Source of the DNA: an uncultured Selenomonadaceae bacterium
GTDB taxonomy: Bacteria > Bacillota > Negativicutes > Selenomonadales > Selenomonadaceae
DNA length: 64,000 nt
Direction of reading: 5' to 3'
Assembly (NCBI GenBank): GCA_905234175.1
Contig: CAJOGX010000006.1
Span: 17,585-81,584, forward strand
Shown here: piece after piece, positions 52,722-62,500 of the stretch
How positions within the stretch are numbered: the stretch's first letter is position 1
Layout of the letters: each line of letters begins with the position of its first letter
Program-made: the position numbers and the translations under genes
Notes under the pieces: model-generated
Told to the model about the DNA's origin: nothing
The model's database searches: none
The model's input: the letters and a program-made list of their open reading frames with translations, nothing else

Positions 52722-55700
52722 GTGTCTAAGCTCGTAAAGGCTGTCTGCGCTATCCTTGTCACTGCCGCTGTTGCCGCCGGTCTTTACATTTATTCCCAAC
52801 ACGACGCCCTGCTCCAGAAAGCTCTGACTTACGCCGAACAGGAAGCCGGTAAAATCATTGGCACGCCCGTCAAAGTCGGTTCAGCCCGTATCGACGAGTT
52901 CAGCCTGTCTTCTCTCAAGTCTAACGAACTCGTCCTGCGCGACGTTCAGATTTTCGACAAAAATTCCGCCGTCATCGCTAAAGTCGAAGAAGCCCGCATA
53001 ACTTTTAAAATCCTCGCGCTCTACGACGACGGCGCCGGTGCTGTCGACACAATTTCAATCGACGGCGCTTATCTCAACCTGCAGAAGCGCGGCGATAATT
53101 CCTGGAACTTCAACGACATCAATCCCAAATCTTCCGGCGAGTCCAATTTCCGCGCGAAAATTTCTCTCGCTAACGCCAGCGTCAACGCCTTCTTCGACGA
53201 TAAAAATATCGCTGTCAAAAATATCGCCGCCGAAGCCGATTGCAGCGACCTTTCCGCTGTCAGCACTTCGCTTACCGCAACCGTCCTCGGCTCCGACGTT
53301 ACCGCGACCGGCATTATCGGCTCCCAGCGCCAAATCGTCAACGCTTACGTAAACGCCGTCGACCTGGCGAAAATTCTCCCGTACCTGCCCGCCGACCTTA
53401 TCCCCGAATCCGTCGAATTTCTCAGCGGCACCGCCTCCAGCCTCGTCCTTAACGTCCTCAACCGCGAAACTTCGCTCAGCTACAGCGGCTCCACGAATTT
53501 TTCTGACGGCGCCGTTAAAGTCCTCGACACCGAAATTACAAATATCGTCGGCAGCGCTAACTTCACTGACGCGCAAATTATGCTGAACGCCACCGCCACC
53601 GCCAACGGCCAGCCCGTCGCGGCGAAGGGCTCAATCCGCACCGATACCGACGTTCCATTTTTTGACATTCGCGCCAGCTCCGAGAATTTCACGCCAGCCG
53701 CCGTCCTGCCAGCCTTCGGCGTCAACGGCGATATAAATTTCACCGCGCACCTCGTTGGCACAACCGACGACCCAAAAGTTGAAGCGGATATTTCTTCAAA
53801 TTTTTTATCCTATGAAAATCTTTCCGCCAGCAACATCAGCTCCCACCTCAAGTACCAGCGCAACGCCGTTTACCTTTCCAATATCCACGCGGAAACTTTC
53901 GGCGGCACCGTCGGCGGCGAAATGGAACTCCACGCCCAGAATCTTTCTTATAACGCTCACCTTAAGGCCGACAATCTCGACATCGTTCAGCTGAAAAATT
54001 TTGCGGGCGTCAACGTTCCTGTCAGCGGCACGCTCGAAGCCGACCTCGCGCTCAACGGCAACGGCAGCGATTTTTCTACGCTCAAAGTTTTTGGCGAGGC
54101 AACCGCCTCAAGTCTCACATACGACAACTTCACGGTTGACGGCGCCAAAAGCTCTTTTTATTTCGGCGAAAATCTCCTCCGGCTCGACTACCTCAATATC
54201 GCCCTTCCAAATCGCGGCAAACTCAACGTCGAAGGCACCGTCGAAAATTTCAATGCGCTCAACCTCGACTTCTACGCCGCCCATTTCGATTTGTCCCTTG
54301 CAAAAAAATTCAACCCGCTTATCGACGTGAGCGGGCTTTCTGACTTTCGCGGCTCCGTCAGCGGCAAAATCGAAAATCCAAACGTCAGCCTTGAACTGAC
54401 CGCCGTTCGCGGACCGCGCGGCAGATACCCTGGAATTATTTTTAATCAGCAGTACGATTCGATTGACCTTCTCGCCTCCGGCAGCCTCGACAGCATCGAA
54501 GTTAAAAAATTTGAGCTCGAAAAGGACGGAAAAGTTAAGTGGGTCGTTATCGACGGCACCGTTGGTCTTACCGGCGAGAAAAGAATCAACCTGCGGCTCG
54601 ATACCGTCGGCGCCCGCACTGAAGACATTGTAAAAGTTTTCGCGCCGGACCAGGAACTCACCGGCAACATCGACAACACCGTCCGCATAACTGGCACGCT
54701 CGACCAGCCGCACGTCGTCGGCTACCTTGAGTTCAACTACGGCAGCTATCGCGGTTTTTTGGTGAACGATATGCGCGGCGATTATTTTCTGGAGGGCAAC
54801 ACGCTCCGCCTGCAGGATTTTGTTATCACGTCGCCGATGGTTGACATGGTGCTCAACGGCACGATTGACGTTAAGACTTACGATATGAATTTTGTCGTTC
54901 AGGGGCGCGACATAAATTTGAAACGCTTCCAGGCGAAATTCCCCAACGATTATCCCGTGGACGGGCACGGAACTTTTGAAGGGCTGATTGGCGGGAATTT
55001 GGACGCGCCGATTTTTGACGGCACGCTGGCTTCAAAATCGCTCAGCTTTAACGAAGTCGAACTGAAAAATATTCGCGGACAGATTAAAATGAACGGGCCG
55101 CAAATTACGCTGGAAGATTTCCACTTCGCGCAGGGCGACGGAAAATATTCCATGCAGGGTTCGGCGAATACCTCGACGAAAAGTCTCAGCGGCACCGTCG
55201 AAGTCAAAAATGTTGACATTCCGGCACTGTTGGCGCTCGCCAATAAGGAAACGCAGATTCTAACCGGCAGGCTCGACAGCGACATTAAAATCAGTGGCAC
55301 GCTCGACAATCCTTCCGTCACGCTCAGGGGCGCGATAACCAACGGCTCGGTTGCCGGTCACGAACTTCACGACGTAGCGCTGGATTTAAATCTTTTGAAT
55401 CACGTCGTTCACGTTCAGAAATTCGCAGGGAAACAGGGCGACGTTGGCGAATTTAACGTTCTTGGAACAGCCAGTCTGAGCGGTCCTCTGGATTTATCAG
55501 CCAGCGCGAAACATATTGAGCTGGAAATTTTCAGCGACGCCGCCGGTCTAGACATGGAAGTTACCGGCTTTGCGGATATTGACGCGAAAATTACCGGTAG
55601 CACTTTCAACCCCGAAGGCGAAATAAATCTGACGGCAAGCGGCGGTTTTCGCGGCGCAACTTTCGATTCGCTGACGGCTAACGTTGCGCTGAGGAACTGG

Positions 55701-57122
55701 GTTTTTGACGTAAAACAACTGGTTGTTCAGCGCGCGATTGGCGAAAAAAATTATCAGGCGAGCGCGAAGGGAACAATTCCGGTTCAGGCGCTGTACGTTG
55801 ATTCCGACGTTGGACTCAGCTCGAATGAGCAGATGAACTTGCAGGTTATTCTTGACGACGCGGATTTGAGCATGTTGCCGCAGGTCAGCAATATGGTTGC
55901 GTGGGCTGTCGGCGAAATGGGCGGCGGGCTGACGATTACCGGCACCGCCTCAGAACCGAGAGTCGACGGCGAAATTATCCTGCGCGACGGCACCGTTAAA
56001 ATTAAGGGCATGGACAGTCTGATTGAGCACGTGAATATTTCGACGTTCTTTCGCGGAAATAGTTTCAACATCGAAAATTTCACCGGCAACATTGGCGCGG
56101 GGATTTTTGAGGTGACTGGCGGGTTCAACTTTGCAAATTACGCGATAAGCAATTATAATTTCACTTTGACGGCGGACGCGCTGGATATTCAGAGCACGGT
56201 TTTCAAGGGACTGCTGAACGCAGAATTTACGCTGAGCGAGGCGAAATTTCCAACACGCACCTTCCCGAAACTCAGCGGCGCAATTAATCTGGACAAATGC
56301 ACTGTCAGCATTCCGACTATTCCCGACTCCGACGAGCCGCTCCCCACGATTTTGCTGGACGTTGCTGTTAATCTCGGCGACAAAGTTCACTTTTACAGTT
56401 CGCGGCTTTATGACATGTATCTGACCGGCAGCGTGAAATTTGAGCGCAGTACGACGCACCCTAAAACTTCCGGCATTATCAACGTCAAGCGCGGCGGCAC
56501 TGTCACTTACATTCAGACGACGTTCGACATTCGCGAAGGCGAAATGCACTTCAACCAGATGGATTCGTTCTTCCCGTCTGTTCACTTCAACGCCGACGCC
56601 ACGGTTTCCAACGTCAAAGTTTTTCTCGCGGTTGACGGCGCAATTGGCAGCGATAAAAAAATTCCGCAGATAAGGCTGAGTTCCAATCCCGAAATGAGCG
56701 AAACGGAAATCATGCAGCTTTTAACTCTGCGCGACGCTTACGGCAAAAGCACTTCCAACATGACGGCGACCGACGTGCTGGCGATTGGCTTGCAGATGAG
56801 CATTCTGGGCGACATTGAAGACGGCCTCCGCCGCACGATTGGGCTGGACAGATTCAGATTCAACACCGGCAGCGGCAGCGCGCTTGACTCCTACGCCTCG
56901 AAGGACAGCAACGCGAACGCCAACGACAGCGACCCTGAGTTCAACATTTTCGTTGGCAAATACATCACCGATAAAATCATGTTGCGCTACACGCAGGGGA
57001 TTAACGGCAACCACGTCAAGCGCTACGGCTTGCAGTACGACTTCAATGATAATCTCGGCTTAACGGTCGAGCGGGAGGAAAACGAATACATTTTCAGCCT
57101 GGAAGCGCGATACAAATTCTGA
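52722..57122 (+). CDS. tamB: TamB-family translocation and assembly/lipid-transfer protein
   Basis: A 1466-residue AsmA-like/TamB protein. An N-terminal membrane anchor (about 5-25) is followed by a very long series of beta-strands forming a hydrophobic groove across the periplasm, then the conserved DUF490 C-terminal domain ending in SLEARYKF. Such proteins bridge inner and outer membranes and carry phospholipids or help barrel assembly. GTG start after GAAAGGA. The Omp85 partner gene follows 8 bases downstream, and the mla genes stand upstream, so this is one envelope-lipid block. Confidence 0.94.
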   Translation: MSKLVKAVCAILVTAAVAAGLYIYSQHDALLQKALTYAEQEAGKIIGTPVKVGSARIDEFSLSSLKSNELVLRDVQIFDKNSAVIAKVEEARITFKILALYDDGAGAVDTISIDGAYLNLQKRGDNSWNFNDINPKSSGESNFRAKISLANASVNAFFDDKNIAVKNIAAEADCSDLSAVSTSLTATVLGSDVTATGIIGSQRQIVNAYVNAVDLAKILPYLPADLIPESVEFLSGTASSLVLNVLNRETSLSYSGSTNFSDGAVKVLDTEITNIVGSANFTDAQIMLNATATANGQPVAAKGSIRTDTDVPFFDIRASSENFTPAAVLPAFGVNGDINFTAHLVGTTDDPKVEADISSNFLSYENLSASNISSHLKYQRNAVYLSNIHAETFGGTVGGEMELHAQNLSYNAHLKADNLDIVQLKNFAGVNVPVSGTLEADLALNGNGSDFSTLKVFGEATASSLTYDNFTVDGAKSSFYFGENLLRLDYLNIALPNRGKLNVEGTVENFNALNLDFYAAHFDLSLAKKFNPLIDVSGLSDFRGSVSGKIENPNVSLELTAVRGPRGRYPGIIFNQQYDSIDLLASGSLDSIEVKKFELEKDGKVKWVVIDGTVGLTGEKRINLRLDTVGARTEDIVKVFAPDQELTGNIDNTVRITGTLDQPHVVGYLEFNYGSYRGFLVNDMRGDYFLEGNTLRLQDFVITSPMVDMVLNGTIDVKTYDMNFVVQGRDINLKRFQAKFPNDYPVDGHGTFEGLIGGNLDAPIFDGTLASKSLSFNEVELKNIRGQIKMNGPQITLEDFHFAQGDGKYSMQGSANTSTKSLSGTVEVKNVDIPALLALANKETQILTGRLDSDIKISGTLDNPSVTLRGAITNGSVAGHELHDVALDLNLLNHVVHVQKFAGKQGDVGEFNVLGTASLSGPLDLSASAKHIELEIFSDAAGLDMEVTGFADIDAKITGSTFNPEGEINLTASGGFRGATFDSLTANVALRNWVFDVKQLVVQRAIGEKNYQASAKGTIPVQALYVDSDVGLSSNEQMNLQVILDDADLSMLPQVSNMVAWAVGEMGGGLTITGTASEPRVDGEIILRDGTVKIKGMDSLIEHVNISTFFRGNSFNIENFTGNIGAGIFEVTGGFNFANYAISNYNFTLTADALDIQSTVFKGLLNAEFTLSEAKFPTRTFPKLSGAINLDKCTVSIPTIPDSDEPLPTILLDVAVNLGDKVHFYSSRLYDMYLTGSVKFERSTTHPKTSGIINVKRGGTVTYIQTTFDIREGEMHFNQMDSFFPSVHFNADATVSNVKVFLAVDGAIGSDKKIPQIRLSSNPEMSETEIMQLLTLRDAYGKSTSNMTATDVLAIGLQMSILGDIEDGLRRTIGLDRFRFNTGSGSALDSYASKDSNANANDSDPEFNIFVGKYITDKIMLRYTQGINGNHVKRYGLQYDFNDNLGLTVEREENEYIFSLEARYKF

Positions 57123-57130
57123 GAGGGGAA

Positions 57131-59098
57131 ATGAAATTGAAACGAAAGAGACGGGCGGCGGCGTGCGTAGCGGCGCTGATAGCAATGCCGTTGCTGCTGG
57201 GGTTCAAGGCGGCGGGCGAAACGGAAAAAACGGTGAGCCTGACGGAAGCGCAGTCGGCGGACGGAAGCAGGGCGGTAGTACCGGTTGTGACTTTGCCGGT
57301 AGGAAACGAGCCGCAAAATCCGCCGAAAGCTGACGACGACGATAAAGAGCAGGAAGTTTTACCGCCGCCGCCGCAGGACGTTCCCGCGCCGAATTTTGAA
57401 AACGCGGAATCGCGAACGGACTCGATGATTAGAAATTATTTGCAGCAGTTCAACGGAAAAACTATCGTGGACGTGAAATTTGAAGGCGCGAGCGAATCGA
57501 CCATGCCAACGGTTCGGGCGTCGGTACTTTCTCACGTAGGCGACGAGTTCAACGCGGATATTTCGGTACGCGACCGCAACGCCATTCGCGAAATTGGATT
57601 TTTCTACGACGCCTATCAGACGGTTGAGGAAATTCCCGAAGGAATAATTCTGACGTACCACCTGCTGGAAAATCCCGTGCTTAAGGGCGTGGAAATTACC
57701 GGCAACACAAAATACAGCGAAAAAGAATTGCAGAAGATGATTACCGTCAAGCGCAACGCGGTTTTGAATCAGAATACGTTGCACGATAATCTGGCGGCGA
57801 TACAGGAGCAATATCGCGGCGACGGCTATATTCTCATGAAAATCACGGACATGCACGTTGACGACGACGGCGTTTTGAATCTGCGAATCAGCGAAGGAAT
57901 TTTGGAAGGCTACAAGGTCAAGGGCAACACTAAGACGAAGGATTATGTTATTCTTCGCGAAATGCGCCAGAAAGTCGGCGAGGTTTTTAATGCGAAACTG
58001 GCGCGGCGTTCAATGGAGCGCGTGTACAACCTTGGATTTTTTGAAGATGTCAACGTGAAAATGCTGTCGGGCGTCGAGCCGAACGCAATAGTTATGGAAG
58101 TCAACGTCAAGGAGAAACGCACGGGAACTTTCGGAATTGGCGCAGGCTACAGCACGCGCGACGGCCTGCTGGGCGTTATCAGCATAGCGGACACGAACTT
58201 TCGCGGGACGGGCGACGCGATTAGCGTATCGTTTGAGACGGCGGCGGACGAAAGTGACGCGCACGGTTTCACTTTCGCATACCGGCGGCCTTGGCTGGAC
58301 AGCAGGGAAACTGCCGGCACGTTCAGATTTTATAACAGGACTTATCAATATTACGATTACGATACGCGCGGCGATTTGAAGGAGCGGTATATGCGCCGGT
58401 ACCTTGGCGGCGAGCTGACTTTGAGCCGACCGATGAGCGAGTACTCGACGAATTATATTACGCTTCGGCAGAGGAAAGACCAATACAAGCGGCACATTTC
58501 TGACGGTAACGCGGGCGACCGCAGCGGCCCTTCCGGCGAGGAATGGCGCAACGCGAATTTCGGCACGACGCGGAGCGTTGAACTTCAGCACGTGACGGAT
58601 ACGCGGGACAACATTTACAATCCTACGCGCGGCGGGCGGGTTGCGCTGAACGCGGAGTTCGCCGGATTTCTCGGCGGGGATTTTGATTTTCAGAAATACC
58701 AGATTGAGCACCAGCAATTTTGGAGAGCTGGGCACGCGCAGGTTTGGGCGGCGAAGGCGGCTTACGGCGTAGGCAACGGCGATTTGACGGAGTTCAACCA
58801 GTTCCGCGTCGGCGGGCAGAATACCTTGCGCGGTTACCGTGACGACCAGTTTCGCGGCCGCCACATGTTTATCAGCACGTTTGAATACCGCTTCCCGCTT
58901 GCTAAGAGCGTGCAGGGAATTTTATTTACCGACTGGGGCGGAGCGTGGGGCTCGGGCTTCCTGCCAAAGGGCGGCGACATTTTCGGCAGCGGCGGCTTTG
59001 GCGTTGCGCTGAACACGCCGCTGGGGCCGTTGCGTCTGGATTACGGGCGCGGCAGCCAGGGCGGCAGGTTCCACTTCAGCGTTGGCGGCGGTTTCTAA
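57131..59098 (+). CDS. bamA: Omp85-family outer membrane assembly protein (BamA/TamA)
   Basis: A 655-residue outer-membrane protein. After a signal peptide and a proline/acid-rich linker (about 50-90), three POTRA domains can be recognised (starting about 97, LKGVEITGNTKYSEKEL and LEGYKVKGNTKTKDYV). The surface-antigen barrel contains the lid motif NTLRGYRDDQFRG and ends in a terminal phenylalanine (SVGGGF). It inserts barrel proteins into the outer membrane, or partners TamB. BamA and TamA cannot be told apart safely by eye; BamA is more likely in this phylum. GAGAGGGG precedes the ATG. Confidence 0.93.
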   Translation: MKLKRKRRAAACVAALIAMPLLLGFKAAGETEKTVSLTEAQSADGSRAVVPVVTLPVGNEPQNPPKADDDDKEQEVLPPPPQDVPAPNFENAESRTDSMIRNYLQQFNGKTIVDVKFEGASESTMPTVRASVLSHVGDEFNADISVRDRNAIREIGFFYDAYQTVEEIPEGIILTYHLLENPVLKGVEITGNTKYSEKELQKMITVKRNAVLNQNTLHDNLAAIQEQYRGDGYILMKITDMHVDDDGVLNLRISEGILEGYKVKGNTKTKDYVILREMRQKVGEVFNAKLARRSMERVYNLGFFEDVNVKMLSGVEPNAIVMEVNVKEKRTGTFGIGAGYSTRDGLLGVISIADTNFRGTGDAISVSFETAADESDAHGFTFAYRRPWLDSRETAGTFRFYNRTYQYYDYDTRGDLKERYMRRYLGGELTLSRPMSEYSTNYITLRQRKDQYKRHISDGNAGDRSGPSGEEWRNANFGTTRSVELQHVTDTRDNIYNPTRGGRVALNAEFAGFLGGDFDFQKYQIEHQQFWRAGHAQVWAAKAAYGVGNGDLTEFNQFRVGGQNTLRGYRDDQFRGRHMFISTFEYRFPLAKSVQGILFTDWGGAWGSGFLPKGGDIFGSGGFGVALNTPLGPLRLDYGRGSQGGRFHFSVGGGF

Positions 59099-59117
59099 TT
59101 TTAAGGAGGGGTTTGTT

Positions 59118-59486
59118 TTGGAAATGTTGTTGAGGAAGTACATTTTCGCGCCGGAAAGGCGGCTGAATCGTCTGCGCTACATTCAGTACGCGATAGTTTA
59201 CGGCTTGGTCATGGCGATAATCGCTGGGATACTCGGCTTCGTGGCTGGGCTTATTTCCGGATCGGAAAACGGCTTTCTGGTTCGCACGGTGGCTTTCGTG
59301 ACTTCGTTCGTGTGGTTCGCGGGCTACGCGTCGCTGATGATTCAGAGGCTGCACGATTTGAACAGACCGACGTGGTGGATTGTCGGCGCGATAATTCCCG
59401 TGGTGAATTTCGTCCTGTCGATTTACCTGCTGGTCGTGCCGGGGACGCACGGCTATAACAGGTACGGTCCCGACCCGCTCAGATAA
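59118..59486 (+). CDS. DUF805 family inner membrane protein
   Basis: A 122-residue protein with about four hydrophobic helices and the DUF805 end pattern (LMIQRLHDLNRPTWW and GTHGYNRYGPDP). The family function is unknown. The TTG at 59118 is chosen because AAGGAGGGG lies seven bases upstream; Met3 (59124) is less well placed. It ends before a bidirectional terminator. Confidence 0.87.
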   Translation: MEMLLRKYIFAPERRLNRLRYIQYAIVYGLVMAIIAGILGFVAGLISGSENGFLVRTVAFVTSFVWFAGYASLMIQRLHDLNRPTWWIVGAIIPVVNFVLSIYLLVVPGTHGYNRYGPDPLR

Positions 59487-59513
59487 TCTGAAAAAATTTT
59501 AGCAAAAAAAATT

Positions 59514-59538
59514 GCCCGCCAGTTACGGTGGGCTTTTT
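59514..59538. terminator. Bidirectional intrinsic terminator between DUF805 gene and the surface protein gene
   Basis: A 7-bp stem (59514-59520 with 59527-59533, loop AGTTAC) is followed by TTTTT on the plus strand and preceded by an A-run, giving a T-run on the minus strand. Confidence 0.8.
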
Positions 59539-59562
59539 AGTTTGGGAAAAATTATTCGTGAG

Positions 59563-62500
59563 TTACGTCGTGGTTTCTGAAGTCACCGGCGGATTGAAGC
59601 CGTAGCTCCAGTGCGAAAGAGACATTCTCATTGAGGCGTCGGGGTTGACGGTAACTTCATCGATTGTCGGCGTCGGCAAGTCGTCAATGCCAGGCGATTC
59701 TTTGGGCGCCAGAAGTTCGCTTATAGTATTTTTCGTGTCGCCGTTATTGAAAGTGTAGCCGAGAAGTTCTTCGGTGAGTTCGTCGACGCCGCTGAAAGTT
59801 ATGCTGAAATCGTCGGAAACCAGATTGATTAAATTTTCGCCGGTCTCCTGTTTCAAAGACTCGGTTGCGATTTTGTCAGTGAAAATTAAAATATCCGCCG
59901 CCGTGTTGAAATCCGTCAGCGTGATACTCGAAACGCCGCCAGCCACTGAAATTGTATCGTTCCCAAGACCGCTGGCGATTGTCGCAGCGTCGCCGTTCAC
60001 GTTAATGAAATCGTTTTTCGCGGTTCCGTTGGCGTACCAGTTTTCCGTGACGTCAAGATTTTGCCGGAAGGCGCTGGCGAGCGTGTCAGCTACGTAGAAA
60101 TTTTCGGTGGTAACTGAGCCGACGACAGTGCCGCGAATTTCCTTCGCCAGTTCAAATTCAGCAGTCGGCAGGGAATTTTTGTTGCCGTTCGCAACGACGA
60201 AGTAGCCGGTTTCATTTTCTGAAACCTCGCCGAGCTTAACGGTAACCTGTTCAACCTGCACTTCCAGCAAATCCAGAATTGTATTCGTGTCGCCGCCGTT
60301 GTTTACCGTGTAGTTCAAAATATTATCCGTGAGCGTGCCAGTGCCCTGCCAGACAAGGCTGATATCGTCAGAGGCGAGCGTGACTTCATTTTCGCCGGCG
60401 GTCTGCAGCAGGGAATTTTCCGCGATTTTATCTGTGAAAATAATTTTATCCGCCGCCGTGTCAATATCTGCGAAGGTGACAGTTTTGACGCCGCGCCCGA
60501 TTGAAATTGTGTCCCTGCCGCCGCCGCTGACAATCGTCGCGTTATCGCCGGTAACGTTAATCGAATCGTCGCCGTCGGTTGCGGTAGCGAGCCAGTTTTC
60601 GTCAACGGTAATCGCCTGCCGGTAAGAATCGCTGTCGTTTTCCGCCTCGTAAACTTTGTCTTCAGTGACCGTGCCAACATTTTCTTCGCCGGTGTCCCAT
60701 TCGACAATCAAGCCGATATTTTCAACGCCGAAGAATTCTTGCCCGTTTATGCCGCTGGGAATGAAATCGTTCCATTGCCCGAAGCGCGAATAATAATTTT
60801 GATTGTAGTACAGCATGAGCGCGGTGGCGTCGCTTGTGCCGTCGCTGTCGGGCTGGCGGAAAGACCAGTTGGAATAGGCGGCGCCTTCGAGCGTAGCTGC
60901 GCTGCCAGCGGGAATAGTTTCGCCGGTAAGCCACTGCCAGCCTTCGTCGTAAACGGAGCCTTCGCGGTAGCCGCCGAGCCAGTAGCTGTTCTTCGGCGCA
61001 GTTTCAGCCTGCAGTAAAGTTTCAACAGCCGCCTGTTCACCGGCGTCGGTAATCGTGACAAGGTGCCCGCCCAAAGATTCAGCGTAAGCCTTCGCCTCGT
61101 CCCAGGTCGTATTCACGTCGGAGAAAACTTTGTAGCGGTGACCGTTGTACCACGCCGAGCCGTCGTCCGCAAAAAATTCCGCGTTCTGCAGCGTATCATT
61201 GGCGTAGTCAACGATAACAAATTCGCCAGTCTCACTTTCGGGGACGCTCTCAAGGTCGACTGCAACAATTGTGTCCGGCACGAGCAGTTCTTCAATCGTC
61301 GCGCGGGTACTGCCGTTGTTGAAACTGTAGTCAAGAATTTCGCTGGTGAGTTCCGTGACGCCCTGCCACGCGATAGAAATTTCGTCGGAGTAAATGATAA
61401 CGGAATCGCCGTCAACTTTCTGGAGCATGGAGCCTTTTGCAATGAGATCTTCAAAAATCAGCTGGTCGGACGTGTCGAAGTCGGCGAAAGTCAAATTCAC
61501 TGCGCCGCCCGCGACGGAAATTGTATCGGTGCCGTCGCCGCTGGCAACCGTAGCGCTGCCGAGGACGTTGAGCCGGTCGTTTTTATCAGTCGCGCTGGCG
61601 TTCCAGTTTTCAGCAACGTTGATAATCTGCCGGACGGAATTGCTGGCCGCCGCATAAACTTTTTCCTGCGCGACTGTGCCGATAACTGTATCGTCCGCGC
61701 CGGTGGAGCCGCCGAAATCTGCAGTCGGACTGGAGCTGAGATTGTATTCGGAAATGTAGAAACTGCCGGTTGAATCAGCCGCCGCGTCGAGGTTGACGGT
61801 AACTTCGTCGACAGTGACTTTCAGCAGTTCCTGAATTTTATTTGTGACGCCGCCGGTAGTTATTTCGTAGTTCAAAATGTTGTCGCTGAGTTCGGTGACG
61901 CCGTACATGACAATTTCCAAATCGTCGGAGGCAAGAGTGACGGCTTCGGGGTCGAACGTCCAAACCAGCGAATCTTTATCGATTTTGTCAGCGAAAATCA
62001 GCGCGTCCTTATCCGGCTGAATGGTTTCCGAATTTGAATCTTCAGCGGCGAGAAGGAAAGTCGGTTCAGTTTCGACGGCGGCGCTCGCCAGTAAAAATGT
62101 CGGCTCGAAAGTTTCATCGGCAGGCGCAACTGCCATTGACATTAAAAGGACTGGCGTTTCTTCAGTTTCGGCGGCGGGTTCCAAGGTTGCTGGCGAAGTT
62201 TCGACGGTGGCGCCGAGGTCGAGATCAGTGATGATAATATGTTTAACGCCGCTGCCAATGGAAATTTGGTCGTTGCCCTTGTTGCCGCTGATTGTAGTCC
62301 TGTCGCCGGTGACGTTAATCGTGTCGTCATTTTCTGTGCCGGTAGCGTCCCAGCCTTCGGGAACGAAAATTTGCTGTTCGTAGGCGTAATCGTGGTCGTC
62401 CGCCACGTAGACATTGCCTGGCTTGACGAGACCGATTTGCTCGTAAATTGCGTCGTCGTAGCTGGCAACCAGAGACGCGCTGGGAATTTTATCGGTGTTG

